A DNA stretch of 44,830 nucleotides. Source: Sphingobacteriia bacterium. GTDB lineage: Bacteria > Bacteroidota > Bacteroidia > Bacteroidales > 4484-276. A model generated the notes under the pieces. It searched no databases. It had not been told where the DNA came from and worked only from the letters and a program-made list of their open reading frames with translations. Where the stretch lies: NCBI GenBank assembly GCA_009930115.1, contig RZYY01000009.1, positions 1 to 44,830 on the forward strand. Reading direction: 5' to 3'. The first letter of the stretch is position 1. Each line of letters starts with the position of its first letter. This document shows positions 1 through 8,210 of this stretch, one piece after another. Both the position numbers and the translations under genes were made by a program.

Positions 1-2
1 CT

Positions 3-923
3 ATTGTAATGAATCTTGACGATCTGCTTTGCATCGGAGTGAATAGTCCTATTCTGCTTTCATCTACCATAGGTCGCAATAAAAGATTAATCCCCGGTGA
101 AGTAATTTCTACTTTAATAGAGGGAACAGAAGAATTTCTGGAAAAAATGCGCACTTTTGGAGTACAGATTTTCAGCACGGGTGGCGAAACTGCTGATGTT
201 GGCGACCTTGTGAGAACTATTATTGTAGATTCAACTGTTTTTACCCGGATGCGGCGAAACGAAGTTATTGATAATGGAAATATCCGTGAGGGTGATATCA
301 TTGTCGGCCTCGCCAGTTTCGGACGTGCTGTTTATGAAGATGAATACAACAGCGGTATTGGAAGCAACGGGTTAACTTCTGCCCGACACGATGTATTTGG
401 TAAACCTGTAGCAGAAAAATATCCGGAAACTTTCGATCCCGAAATTCCTAAAAATCTTTCCTATACCGGCACCTTCAACCTGACCGACAATTCTGGAGTA
501 GAAGGTAAGAATATGGGAAAACTTGTACTTTCCCCCACTCGCACATATGCTCCTGTTGTACATGAAATCTTTAAATCGCTCAAACCCAAAATTCATGGGA
601 TGATTCATTGCAGCGGCGGCGGTCAGACCAAAATACTTCATTTCGTAGATAATATCCATGTGGTTAAAGACAACTGCTTCACCCCTCCCCCTTTGTTTCA
701 AATCATCAAAAAACTGTCAGGCAGTACCTGGCAGGAAATGTACCGCGTATTCAACATGGGACATCGCATGGAATTTTACACAGATGAAAAGACATCGAGA
801 CAATTAATCGAAATTTCAAAATCATTTGGGATTGATGCACAAATAATTGGATACTGCAGGCCTGCTTCCAAAAAGAAGCTGACCATCACAACAAATTATG
901 GCACTTTTGAATACGATGACTAA
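3..923 (+). CDS. purM: Phosphoribosylformylglycinamidine cyclo-ligase (AIR synthase), 5' partial
   Basis: Makes aminoimidazole ribonucleotide from FGAM with ATP, the fifth step of purine synthesis, in the cytoplasm. The frame is open to the left edge of the window, so the true start lies outside; the ATG at 9 is an internal methionine. About 80 N-terminal residues of a typical Bacteroidota PurM (near 390 residues) are missing. Visible family motifs are MNLDDLLCIG, the STGGETADVGDL loop, GSNGLTSARHD and a late NMGHRMEFY segment that fits the C-terminal AIRS domain. I recognise the sequence as the long Bacteroidota-type PurM rather than the E. coli type. It is followed by a separate promoter for the next gene. 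Confidence 0.93.
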   Translation: MVMNLDDLLCIGVNSPILLSSTIGRNKRLIPGEVISTLIEGTEEFLEKMRTFGVQIFSTGGETADVGDLVRTIIVDSTVFTRMRRNEVIDNGNIREGDIIVGLASFGRAVYEDEYNSGIGSNGLTSARHDVFGKPVAEKYPETFDPEIPKNLSYTGTFNLTDNSGVEGKNMGKLVLSPTRTYAPVVHEIFKSLKPKIHGMIHCSGGGQTKILHFVDNIHVVKDNCFTPPPLFQIIKKLSGSTWQEMYRVFNMGHRMEFYTDEKTSRQLIEISKSFGIDAQIIGYCRPASKKKLTITTNYGTFEYDD

Positions 924-947
924 GCCTGACTTTTTATTAAAATAAAG

Positions 948-1005
948 GAATTATCCGCAAAGCAGAATCAAAATTTACAATTCTTATTGTAGAAAAGGAT
1001 AATTC
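948..1005. repeat. Inverted repeat GAATTATCC / GGATAATTC
   Basis: Two perfect 9-base inverted arms at 948-956 and 997-1005 are separated by 40 bases. The right arm ends five bases before the -7 box of the stress-protein gene. The arms could be paired regulator half-sites or the ends of a weak stem. No regulator can be named. Confidence 0.4.
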
Positions 1006-1009
1006 ATTG

Positions 1010-1017
1010 TAACTTTG
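1010..1017 (+). promoter_or_regulatory. Bacteroidota -7 box TAACTTTG for the stress-protein gene
   Basis: TAACTTTG matches TAnnTTTG exactly and lies 23 bases before the ATG at 1041. No convincing TTTG -33 element is seen at the usual distance. Confidence 0.6.
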
Positions 1018-1040
1018 CAACATCACCAAAAACAAATGTC

Positions 1041-1913
1041 ATGAAAAAGATTCTGGTTCCAGTTGATTTTTCCAATCATACCAAGACCGTGTGCAATTTC
1101 GCCCTCGGAATTGCTAAAAAAACCGGAGGTGAAATCAGGCTGTTTCATGCTTACTTCGACTATGTAATGACATCAGGAAGCAGTTTCCCCTATTCGATAG
1201 ATGTCAACGAATTGTTCAATCAGGAAATGATGGTTAAAGTACGTGATGATGCCAAAAATGAAATGCAAAGTCTTGAAAATGATCTTATTGATCAGCTGAA
1301 AAAAGAAAGTATCACCAATATTCAGATTGTACATACGCTAACAGGAGGCATTCCCGAGGAGGAAATCATCAATATTTCGGAAACTTACAGCCCTGACATA
1401 ATTGTCATGGGGACTTATGGAAAAGGAGAAAAAGACATACTTACGGGGAAAATCTCATCGAAGGTTGTTCAGCATGCAAACTGCCGGATATTAACCGTGC
1501 CACGTTCAGCAATTTATCACGGATTTGACAACATGCTCTATCTTACCGACTTTAATGACGAAGGAGTTTATGACCTGCAACGACTTATTGACCTGCTCGT
1601 TAATTACAATCCAATCATCCATTGTGTACATATTAATTTTGAGAATGATAATGGCGCAGACCAGGAAAAAATGGATGTCCTGATGTCGCACTTCAGAGAA
1701 AAAACCATGGAAGGACGATTAATCTTCAAAATAATTGAAGATGAAGATTTCCTTGATGGCATCAACAATTACATTGCCGAAAACAAAATAGATATCATTG
1801 CTTTGGTCAATCATCACAAAAGCTTTTTCAAACGGCTGTTTACTAAAAATCATACCCACGAATTGCTAACACACAGCGATTTGCCATTATACATTTTCCC
1901 CGGAGTTGAATAA
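1041..1913 (+). CDS. Universal stress protein, tandem UspA domains
   Basis: Soluble cytoplasmic nucleotide-binding stress protein. Residues 1 to about 153 form a complete Usp domain: it opens with KKILVPVDFS and ends in MGTYGKGEKDIL..GKISSKVV followed by CRILTVP, the usual G-x2-G-x9-G phosphate-binding region. Residues about 160-290 are a second, degenerate Usp domain ending THELLTHSDLPLYIFP, which lacks the glycine motif and probably does not bind ATP. Tandem Usp proteins of 270-300 residues are common in Bacteroidota. The gene has its own promoter and stands alone between purM and the serC region. The client or signal cannot be told. Confidence 0.88.
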   Translation: MKKILVPVDFSNHTKTVCNFALGIAKKTGGEIRLFHAYFDYVMTSGSSFPYSIDVNELFNQEMMVKVRDDAKNEMQSLENDLIDQLKKESITNIQIVHTLTGGIPEEEIINISETYSPDIIVMGTYGKGEKDILTGKISSKVVQHANCRILTVPRSAIYHGFDNMLYLTDFNDEGVYDLQRLIDLLVNYNPIIHCVHINFENDNGADQEKMDVLMSHFREKTMEGRLIFKIIEDEDFLDGINNYIAENKIDIIALVNHHKSFFKRLFTKNHTHELLTHSDLPLYIFPGVE

Positions 1914-2372
1914 ATCCAGAGAAAATATTTCTAGAAAATTTTTTACATTGAAAACACTTCAGCAAGCCGCACTTGGAAAGTTTTTTTTAAAGTTTTTCTC
2001 ACTTTAAAAACAGGCAGAAATCACTTTCTTACATTTTCTGACCTGAGTGGAAGCCTGATGATATCAAAACTCACTATTAACAATTGTTTCTGATTGATTA
2101 TCAGGACACCTACAAGAAGTTTCACATAAATTAAACGCAGACTAATACAATTCATTCATGGAACAGCAAACATCAGGTTATCTTTTGTTATTAAACACAA
2201 AACCAACTTAATGTCAACCACTTATGATCAAATCAATTGTACCTTCAAACATTTGAATCACAATTAATCAGAATTGTTCTAATTTACTCAATTTTAAGTC
2301 AAAATCCATCAAAACATACTATTTTTGCTGAAAATTTTCTTATTCATTTATAACAAATAAATTTTTTTTGGT
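1914..2372. other. AT-rich 459-base intergenic region before serC
   Basis: No coding sequence of credible length is present; the best ATG frame is a 17-codon run near 2159. A perfect AT-rich inverted repeat TTTTTAAAG/CTTTAAAAA lies at 1984-1992 and 2002-2010 and could end the upstream transcript, but it lacks a clear following T run. The serC promoter box lies at 2320. The remaining sequence is low-complexity AT-rich DNA in which I recognise no riboswitch or known RNA. Confidence 0.5.
2320..2327 (+). promoter_or_regulatory. -7 box TATTTTTG for serC-serA
   Basis: Exact TAnnTTTG match 45 bases before the serC ATG, in the context ACTATTTTTGCTG, which resembles many Bacteroidota promoters. The -33 element is not obvious. 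Confidence 0.55.
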
Positions 2373-3443
2373 ATGAAAAAACATAATTTTTATGCCGGGC
2401 CTTCAGTTCTCCCGCAATTCACTCTGGACGAAACAGGTAAAGCAATAAAAGATTTTGCTGGTACAGGCCTTTCAATTTTGGAAATTTCGCACCGCAGTAA
2501 GCAATTTGTAGCTGTAGTTGATGAAGCTACAGCCCTTTTTAAAGAGCTGCTCAACATTCCCGAGGGATATTCTGTTATTTTCCTTGGTGGTGGTGCCAGT
2601 CTCCAGTTTTGTATGGTTCCTTACAACCTGATGAACAAAAAAGCAGCCTATCTTAATTCAGGTGAATGGGCTTCAAAAGCCATTAAAGAAGCAAAATTTT
2701 TTGGTGAAGTAGTTGAAGTAGCATCTTCAAAAGATAAAAATTTCAGTTATTACCCGAAAGACTATGTAGTTCCCGATGATGTTGACTATTTCCACATTAC
2801 TACCAACAATACTATTTATGGGACGCAGTTACGCAAAGACATTGATGTGAAAGTGCCTCTGGTAGCCGATATGTCGTCAGATATTTTCTGCCGTCCCGTT
2901 GACATTTCAAAATACGCCCTAATTTACGGTGGTGCACAAAAAAATCTTGCTCCGGCAGGCGTTACTTTCGTGATTATTAAAAACGATATTCTGGGTAAAT
3001 TTGACCGTAAGATACCTACAATGCTCAATTATAAAACTCACATTGATAAAGAGTCCATGTTTAATACTCCACCCGTTGTGGTGGTATTTTCAGCATTGCA
3101 AACCCTGAAATGGCTCAAACAACAGGGAGGTGTGGCAGCAATGGAAAAAATCAACAAGCAAAAAGCTGAACTGCTTTACAACGAAATTGACCGCAATCCA
3201 TTCTTCAAAGGAACTGTAAACAAAGAAGACCGGTCATGGATGAATATTTGTTTTGTGATGAACAACGGGTATGAAGCACATGAGCAGGAGTTCCTTGATT
3301 TTGCCTCAGCCCGCGGGATGATTGGAATAAAAGGCCATCGTTCAGTAGGAGGATTCAGGGCTTCCACATACAATGCACTGCCAGTTGAAAGTGTTCAGGC
3401 ACTTGTTGATACCATGAAAGAATTTGAAAAATTAAAAGCCTAA
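2373..3443 (+). CDS. serC: Phosphoserine aminotransferase
   Basis: PLP enzyme converting 3-phosphohydroxypyruvate and glutamate to phosphoserine, the second step of serine synthesis. It may also serve pyridoxal phosphate synthesis. The protein is full length at 356 residues. It begins [14 protein letters not shown], the standard SerC start, and has the GGGASLQF cofactor loop and the [10 protein letters not shown] segment. The PLP lysine lies in [12 protein letters not shown] near residue 190, and the C-terminal [11 protein letters not shown] substrate loop is present. Ten bases separate it from serA, so the two are surely co-transcribed. It matches the Bacteroidota SerC type closely. Confidence 0.97.
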   Translation: MKKHNFYAGPSVLPQFTLDETGKAIKDFAGTGLSILEISHRSKQFVAVVDEATALFKELLNIPEGYSVIFLGGGASLQFCMVPYNLMNKKAAYLNSGEWASKAIKEAKFFGEVVEVASSKDKNFSYYPKDYVVPDDVDYFHITTNNTIYGTQLRKDIDVKVPLVADMSSDIFCRPVDISKYALIYGGAQKNLAPAGVTFVIIKNDILGKFDRKIPTMLNYKTHIDKESMFNTPPVVVVFSALQTLKWLKQQGGVAAMEKINKQKAELLYNEIDRNPFFKGTVNKEDRSWMNICFVMNNGYEAHEQEFLDFASARGMIGIKGHRSVGGFRASTYNALPVESVQALVDTMKEFEKLKA

Positions 3444-3453
3444 AACAAAGGAT

Positions 3454-4377
3454 ATGAAAAAAGTATTAGTTGCTACCGAAAAACCTTTTGCTTCAAAAGC
3501 AGTTAAGGCGATCAGAGAAATTATTGAAAATGCCGGTTATCAGCTTGTGTTACTTGAAAAATACACCACCAGGGATGAACTGCTTGCAGCCGTAACCGAT
3601 GTGCATGCCATAATTATTCGCAGTGATATTGCCGATAAAGCTGTTATTGAACATGCAAAAAACCTGAAAATTATTGTCAGAGCAGGTGCAGGTTACGACA
3701 ACATCGATCTGGCTGCAGCCAGTGAACATGGAATTGTAGCCATGAATACACCCGGACAGAACTCCAATGCAGTTGCTGAACTGGCCATTGGAATGATGAT
3801 TTACATGGCAAGAAACAAATTTGATGGGAAAGCAGGCACAGAACTGCGTGAAAAAACATTTGGCATTCATGCTTTCGGAAATGTTGGAAAAATTGTTGGA
3901 ACAATTGCCAAAGGTATGGGAATGGATGTTTATGCATACGATCCTTTTGTCAGTAAGGAATACATAACCAGTGCCGGCGTGAAAGTAATCGAAAATGAGC
4001 AAGAGCTCTACAAAAATTGCCAGTATGTTTCATTAAACATTCCAGCAACACCCCAAACAAAGAAGCATATTGGTTTTGATCTTCTTTCGAAAATGCCTGA
4101 AAATGCTGTTTTGGTAAATACTGCCCGCAAGGAAGTAATTGACGAAGAAGGTTTACTGAAGATGTTCGAAACCCGTTCTGATTTCAAATACATTTCAGAT
4201 ATCGCTCCTGATTGCCAGGCTGAAATTGAATCAAAATATCCCGGCAGATTTTTCTTTACGCCAAAGAAAATGGGAGCCCAGACAGCCGAAGCAAACATAA
4301 ATGCAGGCATAGCAGCAGCAAAACAAATTGTTAATTTCTTTGAAAAAGGAGACACAACTTTTCAGGTTAATAAATAA
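3454..4377 (+). CDS. serA: D-3-phosphoglycerate dehydrogenase, short form
   Basis: Oxidises 3-phosphoglycerate with NAD to start serine synthesis, feeding SerC encoded just upstream. At 307 residues it has the substrate and nucleotide domains (2-hydroxyacid dehydrogenase fold) but no C-terminal ACT or intervening domain, so the usual serine feedback site is absent. The catalytic Arg is in NTARKEVID. The canonical Pro-His-x-Gly-Ala motif reads TPKKMGAQTAEAN here, with Lys in place of His, and the nucleotide loop reads HAFGNVGK rather than a full GxGxxG. Both are features I associate with the Bacteroidota short SerA. A terminator hairpin follows 34 bases after the stop. Confidence 0.93.
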   Translation: MKKVLVATEKPFASKAVKAIREIIENAGYQLVLLEKYTTRDELLAAVTDVHAIIIRSDIADKAVIEHAKNLKIIVRAGAGYDNIDLAAASEHGIVAMNTPGQNSNAVAELAIGMMIYMARNKFDGKAGTELREKTFGIHAFGNVGKIVGTIAKGMGMDVYAYDPFVSKEYITSAGVKVIENEQELYKNCQYVSLNIPATPQTKKHIGFDLLSKMPENAVLVNTARKEVIDEEGLLKMFETRSDFKYISDIAPDCQAEIESKYPGRFFFTPKKMGAQTAEANINAGIAAAKQIVNFFEKGDTTFQVNK

Positions 4378-4392
4378 TCAAAGAATTAGTAT

Positions 4393-4400
4393 TACTTTTG
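4393..4400 (+). promoter_or_regulatory. -7 box TACTTTTG before the four-helix bundle gene
   Basis: TATTACTTTTGCGTCC is a good Bacteroidota promoter core. Transcription would begin near 4406, directly ahead of a strong hairpin with a T run. No TTTG -33 element is apparent. Confidence 0.45.
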
Positions 4401-4410
4401 CGTCCACAAA

Positions 4411-4447
4411 ATCAGACCTGACCCTTACATGTCAGGTCTGATTTTTT
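4411..4447 (+). terminator. Rho-independent terminator or attenuator
   Basis: The perfect 12-base stem ATCAGACCTGAC/GTCAGGTCTGAT has an 8-base loop and is followed by a run of T. It most simply ends the serC-serA transcript. Because the promoter box at 4393 lies upstream of it, it would also act as an attenuator for the gene at 4482. Confidence 0.75.
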
Positions 4448-4481
4448 AACTTATTAATAATTTTCCCCTAAATGAATTTTT

Positions 4482-4883
4482 ATGGAAAACTTGAACGACA
4501 ACAACCAGACTTTTTTCAGGTTTGAGGACCTTCGCGTGTATCATAAAGCACTTAACTATGTTGAATGGGTGCACATGAACACAGCACTTTTTCCCGAACA
4601 TGAGATGCAAAACCTCACAGCTAAATTCGTGAATGCAGCTCAAGCGATTGCATTGCAAATTGCCGAAGGTTCATCCCGAAATAAAACACAATTTGTTTAT
4701 TACCTAAAAATGGCAAAAAGCTCAATTCGCGAATGTGTTGTTTATACAGCAATTGCCAAAGGATTAAACTATATCACAGAAGAGCACTTCGAAGAATCGC
4801 GCAACCATCTTATGGAATTGACAAAAATGATCGGTGCCTTGATTGGCTCATTGCAGCGATCAAACAATTTTGACGAAGACTAA
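4482..4883 (+). CDS. Four-helix bundle protein, S23/IVP family
   Basis: A 133-residue all-helical protein of the family first seen in intervening sequences of 23S rRNA genes and related to the Avd accessory proteins of diversity-generating retroelements. Diagnostic segments are FRFEDLRVYHKALNYVEWV, LTAKFVNAAQAIALQIAEGSSR and the KMAKSSIRECVVYTAIAKGL helix. Here it is free-standing, with no rRNA, reverse transcriptase or variable repeat nearby. Its molecular role is not established. The start ATG at 4482 is the only sensible one. It sits inside an otherwise conserved serC-serA-DUF1015 block and looks like an insertion there. Confidence 0.85.
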   Translation: MENLNDNNQTFFRFEDLRVYHKALNYVEWVHMNTALFPEHEMQNLTAKFVNAAQAIALQIAEGSSRNKTQFVYYLKMAKSSIRECVVYTAIAKGLNYITEEHFEESRNHLMELTKMIGALIGSLQRSNNFDED

Positions 4884-4915
4884 TTATTAACCAAATTCAA
4901 ATTTTTTTTAAAGAT

Positions 4916-6169
4916 ATGGCTAAACTCAAAGCTTTTAAAGGATTAAGACCCCCGGTAAATCTTGCTTCGCAGGTGGCATCACGCCCCTACGATGTTTTGA
5001 ATTCACAAGAAGCCAAAGAAGAAGCAGCCGGAAATCCCTACTCACTTTTGCACATTATCAAACCAGAAATTGATCTTCCTGAAGATGTTGACCATTATGC
5101 GCAGGATGTTTACGACAAAGCACGCGATAATTTCAAAATGTTCCGCGAAAAAGGATGGCTTATTCCTGATAAAGAAGAATATCTCTATATCTACGCCCAG
5201 ACCATGAACGGAAAAACCCAGTACGGTCTGGTTGGATGTGCCGCAGTTGAAGATTATATGAACAATGTGATCAAAAAACACGAACTCACCCGTAAAGTAA
5301 AAGAAGAAGACAGGATGAAACATGTACGCATTACAAACGCAAACATGGAACCGGTTTTTTTCAGTTATCCTGCAGTTCCTGAAATTGATGCCATTGTTGC
5401 CAATTGGGTGAAAAACCACAAACCTGAAAACGATTTTACTGCTGCGGATGGTTTCGGTCATCACTTCTGGGTTATTGACGACAAAAAAACAATTGAAAAT
5501 CTGATCGAACACTTTGAAAAAATTCCTTCGACTTATGTTGCCGACGGACATCACCGGACTGCAGCAGCTGCTTTGGTTGGCAACGAAAAAAAACTGAACA
5601 ATCCAAACCACAAAGGAAACGAAGAATACAACTATTTCCTCGCTGTTCATTTCCCGGATAACCAATTAACCATAATTGACTATAACCGCGTGGTTACTGA
5701 CCTTAATGGAATGACTGCCGCATCGTTCATTGAAAAACTCACTGAAAGTTTTATCGTTGCAGAAAAAGGAAAAACAATCTATAAACCTGATCGCCTGCAC
5801 AATTTTGGAATGTACCTTGAAGGCAAATGGTACTCCCTCACTGCAAAACCAGGAACTTTTAATGACCACGATCCCATCGGGGTGCTTGATGTAACAATAC
5901 TATCCAGTCTTGTGCTCGACAAATTACTCAACATCAAAGATCTTCGGACTTCCGAACGGGTTGATTTTGTTGGAGGTATCCGGGGACTTGGAGAGTTGGA
6001 GCGCAGGGTTAACTCCGGTGAAATGAAGGCTGCATTTGCCCTTTATCCGGTTTCGATGAAACAACTGATTGATATAGCCGACACTGGCAACATTATGCCT
6101 CCAAAAACAACATGGTTTGAACCTAAACTCCGCAGCGGCCTGGTCGTGCATTTACTCGAAAAAATATAA
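4916..6169 (+). CDS. DUF1015 domain protein
   Basis: A 417-residue soluble protein that is full length for DUF1015. Recognisable features are the N-terminal AFKGLRPPVNLASQVASRPYDV, the YVADGHHRTAAAA histidine motif near residue 210 and the C-terminal GIRGLGELERRVNSGE. The family is found next to serine biosynthesis genes in many bacteria and is often annotated as a serine kinase-like or SerA-linked protein; its reaction is not something the sequence alone proves. A short palindrome TGAGAA-N3-TTCTCA lies just after the stop. Confidence 0.9.
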   Translation: MAKLKAFKGLRPPVNLASQVASRPYDVLNSQEAKEEAAGNPYSLLHIIKPEIDLPEDVDHYAQDVYDKARDNFKMFREKGWLIPDKEEYLYIYAQTMNGKTQYGLVGCAAVEDYMNNVIKKHELTRKVKEEDRMKHVRITNANMEPVFFSYPAVPEIDAIVANWVKNHKPENDFTAADGFGHHFWVIDDKKTIENLIEHFEKIPSTYVADGHHRTAAAALVGNEKKLNNPNHKGNEEYNYFLAVHFPDNQLTIIDYNRVVTDLNGMTAASFIEKLTESFIVAEKGKTIYKPDRLHNFGMYLEGKWYSLTAKPGTFNDHDPIGVLDVTILSSLVLDKLLNIKDLRTSERVDFVGGIRGLGELERRVNSGEMKAAFALYPVSMKQLIDIADTGNIMPPKTTWFEPKLRSGLVVHLLEKI

Positions 6170-6231
6170 ACCCTGAGAAATTTTCTCATCTCTACGGAGA
6201 ATTGTAACTTACTTCCGAAAGCGCACAAATT

Positions 6232-6408
6232 ATGGACACAAAATCTATTGTTTTAAAAACCCTGAAAGATTCTGCTGAACCGCTTAAGGGAGGTAATATT
6301 GCCGAAAAATCAGGAATAGAAAAAAAAGAAGTGGATAAACTTTTAAAAGTTTTAATCAAAGAGAATTTGATTCACTCACCCAAACGATGCTATTATTCAG
6401 CTAAATGA
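6232..6408 (+). CDS. Small winged-helix transcription regulator-like protein, 58 aa
   Basis: Too short for the ORF track, but convincing. The ATG at 6232 opens a 58-residue frame ending TGA at 6406. It reads as one winged helix: an N-terminal helix (IVLKTLKDSAEPLKG), a helix-turn-helix with GNIAEKSGIEKKEVDKLLKVL, and a wing strand ending HSPKRCYYSAK. The pattern GDIAE..GIDKKEVDK..K.L....I.SPKRCYY recurs in small Bacteroidota proteins annotated as transcriptional regulators. The targets are unknown. It follows the DUF1015 gene by 62 bases and precedes the J-domain gene. Confidence 0.75.
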   Translation: MDTKSIVLKTLKDSAEPLKGGNIAEKSGIEKKEVDKLLKVLIKENLIHSPKRCYYSAK

Positions 6409-6493
6409 TCTGCCATCTGAAAATTTCAAATTAAAGTAAGCAATGCTGGTTTATTTCTACAATCAGGATTTCAAACAATCGCAAATTAACTAA

Positions 6494-7249
6494 ATGGCAA
6501 GCTTTGGAAAATGGATTGGTGGTGGACTTGGTTGGGCTTTGGGAGGTCCGATAGGTGCAATCTTGGGATTTATTTTCGGCTCGATGTTCGACGGGATGCA
6601 ATCAGCAGAATTTGCATACCAACCAACACAGGAAGATGAAAACAGAAAACGCCGGTACAAACAAACCCGTACCGGCGATTTCACTGTAAGCCTGCTCATC
6701 CTGTCAGCTGCTGTTATGAATGCTGATAAGCGGATTCTGAAATCAGAATTACATTATGTCCGCGCGTTTCTAATCCAGCAATTCGGTGACGAAATTGCTG
6801 CCCAGCAATTGCTAATGCTGCGCGAACTTCTGAAACAAAATTACAACCTTTATGAAGTTGCCAATCAGATAGGGCAATTCATGGATTACTCCTCCAAACT
6901 TCAATTACTGCACTATTTGTTTGGAATTGCCCAGTCCGACGGACAAATCAATAATACAGAAATAGCGGTAATCGAACAGATTGCTTCGCTTATTAACATC
7001 AGTACAGTCGATTTTACTTCCGTGAAAGCAATGTTCGTCAAGGACAATCACACCAATTATAAAATACTTGAAATAACCCCTGAGGCCAACGATGAAGAAG
7101 TGAAAAAAGCTTACCGAAAGATGGCGCTTAAATACCATCCCGACAGGGTTAGTCATCTTGGACCGGATGTTCAAAAAGCTGCTAAAGAAAAATTTCAGGA
7201 GCTCAATGCAGCATATAATGCTATTAAATCAGAAAGAGGGTTTTCATAA
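6494..7249 (+). CDS. TerB/DnaJ-domain co-chaperone (DjlA-like)
   Basis: A 251-residue protein with three parts. Residues 1-35 form a glycine-rich hydrophobic segment (GKWIGGGLGWALGGPIGA) that probably sits in the membrane. Residues about 55-165 form a TerB-like helical domain (LSAAVMNADKRILKSEL, GIAQSDGQINNTEIAVI). Residues about 185-251 form a J-domain with an intact YHPDR motif. This is the DjlA-type order, giving a DnaK co-chaperone that would stimulate Hsp70 ATPase near the inner membrane. The J-domain lies at the C-terminal end as in DjlA. It is separated from the convergent zinc operon by 88 bases. Confidence 0.88.
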   Translation: MASFGKWIGGGLGWALGGPIGAILGFIFGSMFDGMQSAEFAYQPTQEDENRKRRYKQTRTGDFTVSLLILSAAVMNADKRILKSELHYVRAFLIQQFGDEIAAQQLLMLRELLKQNYNLYEVANQIGQFMDYSSKLQLLHYLFGIAQSDGQINNTEIAVIEQIASLINISTVDFTSVKAMFVKDNHTNYKILEITPEANDEEVKKAYRKMALKYHPDRVSHLGPDVQKAAKEKFQELNAAYNAIKSERGFS

Positions 7250-7337
7250 GAGCCAACAAATCAATTGCTCTATTTAATTTTCCACTGAAAAACCCATTCC
7301 ATGGAATTATTCTAATCAATAGCAAGCCTTTCCATAA

Positions 7338-8204
7338 TCATAAACTACCTGGTTTCCCTGCCTCTTCACTGATTTGATTTCTTATCCGAAAGGAGGTCTG
7401 AAGACTCTTTCCAATTTTTGCCAAAAAAAACAGCAGAACAAGGAAAAAAATGATACTGGCACCTGAAGGAATATCAAAATAATAGGAAAGAAAAAGCCCT
7501 GAAAAACTGCCAATCAAACCGATAACAATAGCAAGCAGGATTATTCTTTCAAATTTTTTAGTAAAAATATTGGCTATGGTTTGAGGAATGGTCAACAGGG
7601 AAATCACCAGAATAATCCCGACAACACGAATGTTCAGAACAATGGTCAGTGCTACAAGCGTTATCATCATATAATTGACAAATTTGACAGGAAGTCTTGC
7701 AGCACGGGCATATTGTTCATCAAAAGCAACGAAGAGAATAGTTTTGTACATATACAAAAAAACAACAATAATAATCACCGAAAGCACAACCAGCAAAAAG
7801 AGGTTAAGTCGGGTTACAGTGAGAATATTACCGAATAAAAAACTCATCAGATTTGCAGAATAACCGGGAGTGAGAAAAACAAAAATAATTCCTACCGCCA
7901 TTCCAAAAGACCAAAGCATAGCAATGACAGAATCCTCCCTGACATTGGTTTTTCTGGTCATAAACTCGATACCAAGTGCCGAAAGGACACTAAAGATCAT
8001 GGCACCTAAGATTGGATTAAACCCAAAATAATATCCAATACCAATTCCACCAAACGAAGCATGTGTAATCCCTCCACTAATGAAGACGATGCGTTTGGAC
8101 ACTATGTAAGTACCTACAATCCCACAAGCGATACTGGAAAGCACTGCTGCCAGTGACGCATTAATAAAAAACTGATAATTGAAAAGCTGTAAAAAATTTT
8201 CCAT
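7338..8204 (-). CDS. znuB: Zinc/manganese ABC transporter permease
   Basis: Inner-membrane ABC-3 family permease of 288 residues with about eight to nine hydrophobic segments. Recognisable parts are FISGGITHASFGGIGIGYYFG near residue 45, FARAARLPVKF-like coupling sequence (EQYARAARLPVKF) and LLTIPQTIANIFTKKF. It is the last gene of the zinc operon, starting 6 bases after znuC. The nearby Fur-family regulator and operator favour zinc over manganese or iron, but the permease alone does not decide the metal. Confidence 0.92.
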   Translation of the reverse strand: MENFLQLFNYQFFINASLAAVLSSIACGIVGTYIVSKRIVFISGGITHASFGGIGIGYYFGFNPILGAMIFSVLSALGIEFMTRKTNVREDSVIAMLWSFGMAVGIIFVFLTPGYSANLMSFLFGNILTVTRLNLFLLVVLSVIIIVVFLYMYKTILFVAFDEQYARAARLPVKFVNYMMITLVALTIVLNIRVVGIILVISLLTIPQTIANIFTKKFERIILLAIVIGLIGSFSGLFLSYYFDIPSGASIIFFLVLLFFLAKIGKSLQTSFRIRNQISEEAGKPGSL

Positions 8205-8210
8205 TCTCTG

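Noticed and set aside
3550-4002. Minus-strand 150-residue ORF opposite serA
   Set aside because: Shadow of a clear plus-strand gene; Cys/His/Phe-rich composition and no family resemblance.
4482-4883. Diversity-generating retroelement accessory protein (Avd)
   Set aside because: Same fold family, but no reverse transcriptase, template repeat or variable target is present.
5042-5665. Minus-strand 207-residue ORF opposite the DUF1015 gene
   Set aside because: Antisense shadow, Phe/Val-rich, no start context and no neighbours to support it.
7296-7307. ATTCCATGGAAT palindrome between converging genes
   Set aside because: A 12-base AT-rich palindrome without a T run or promoter; likely chance.
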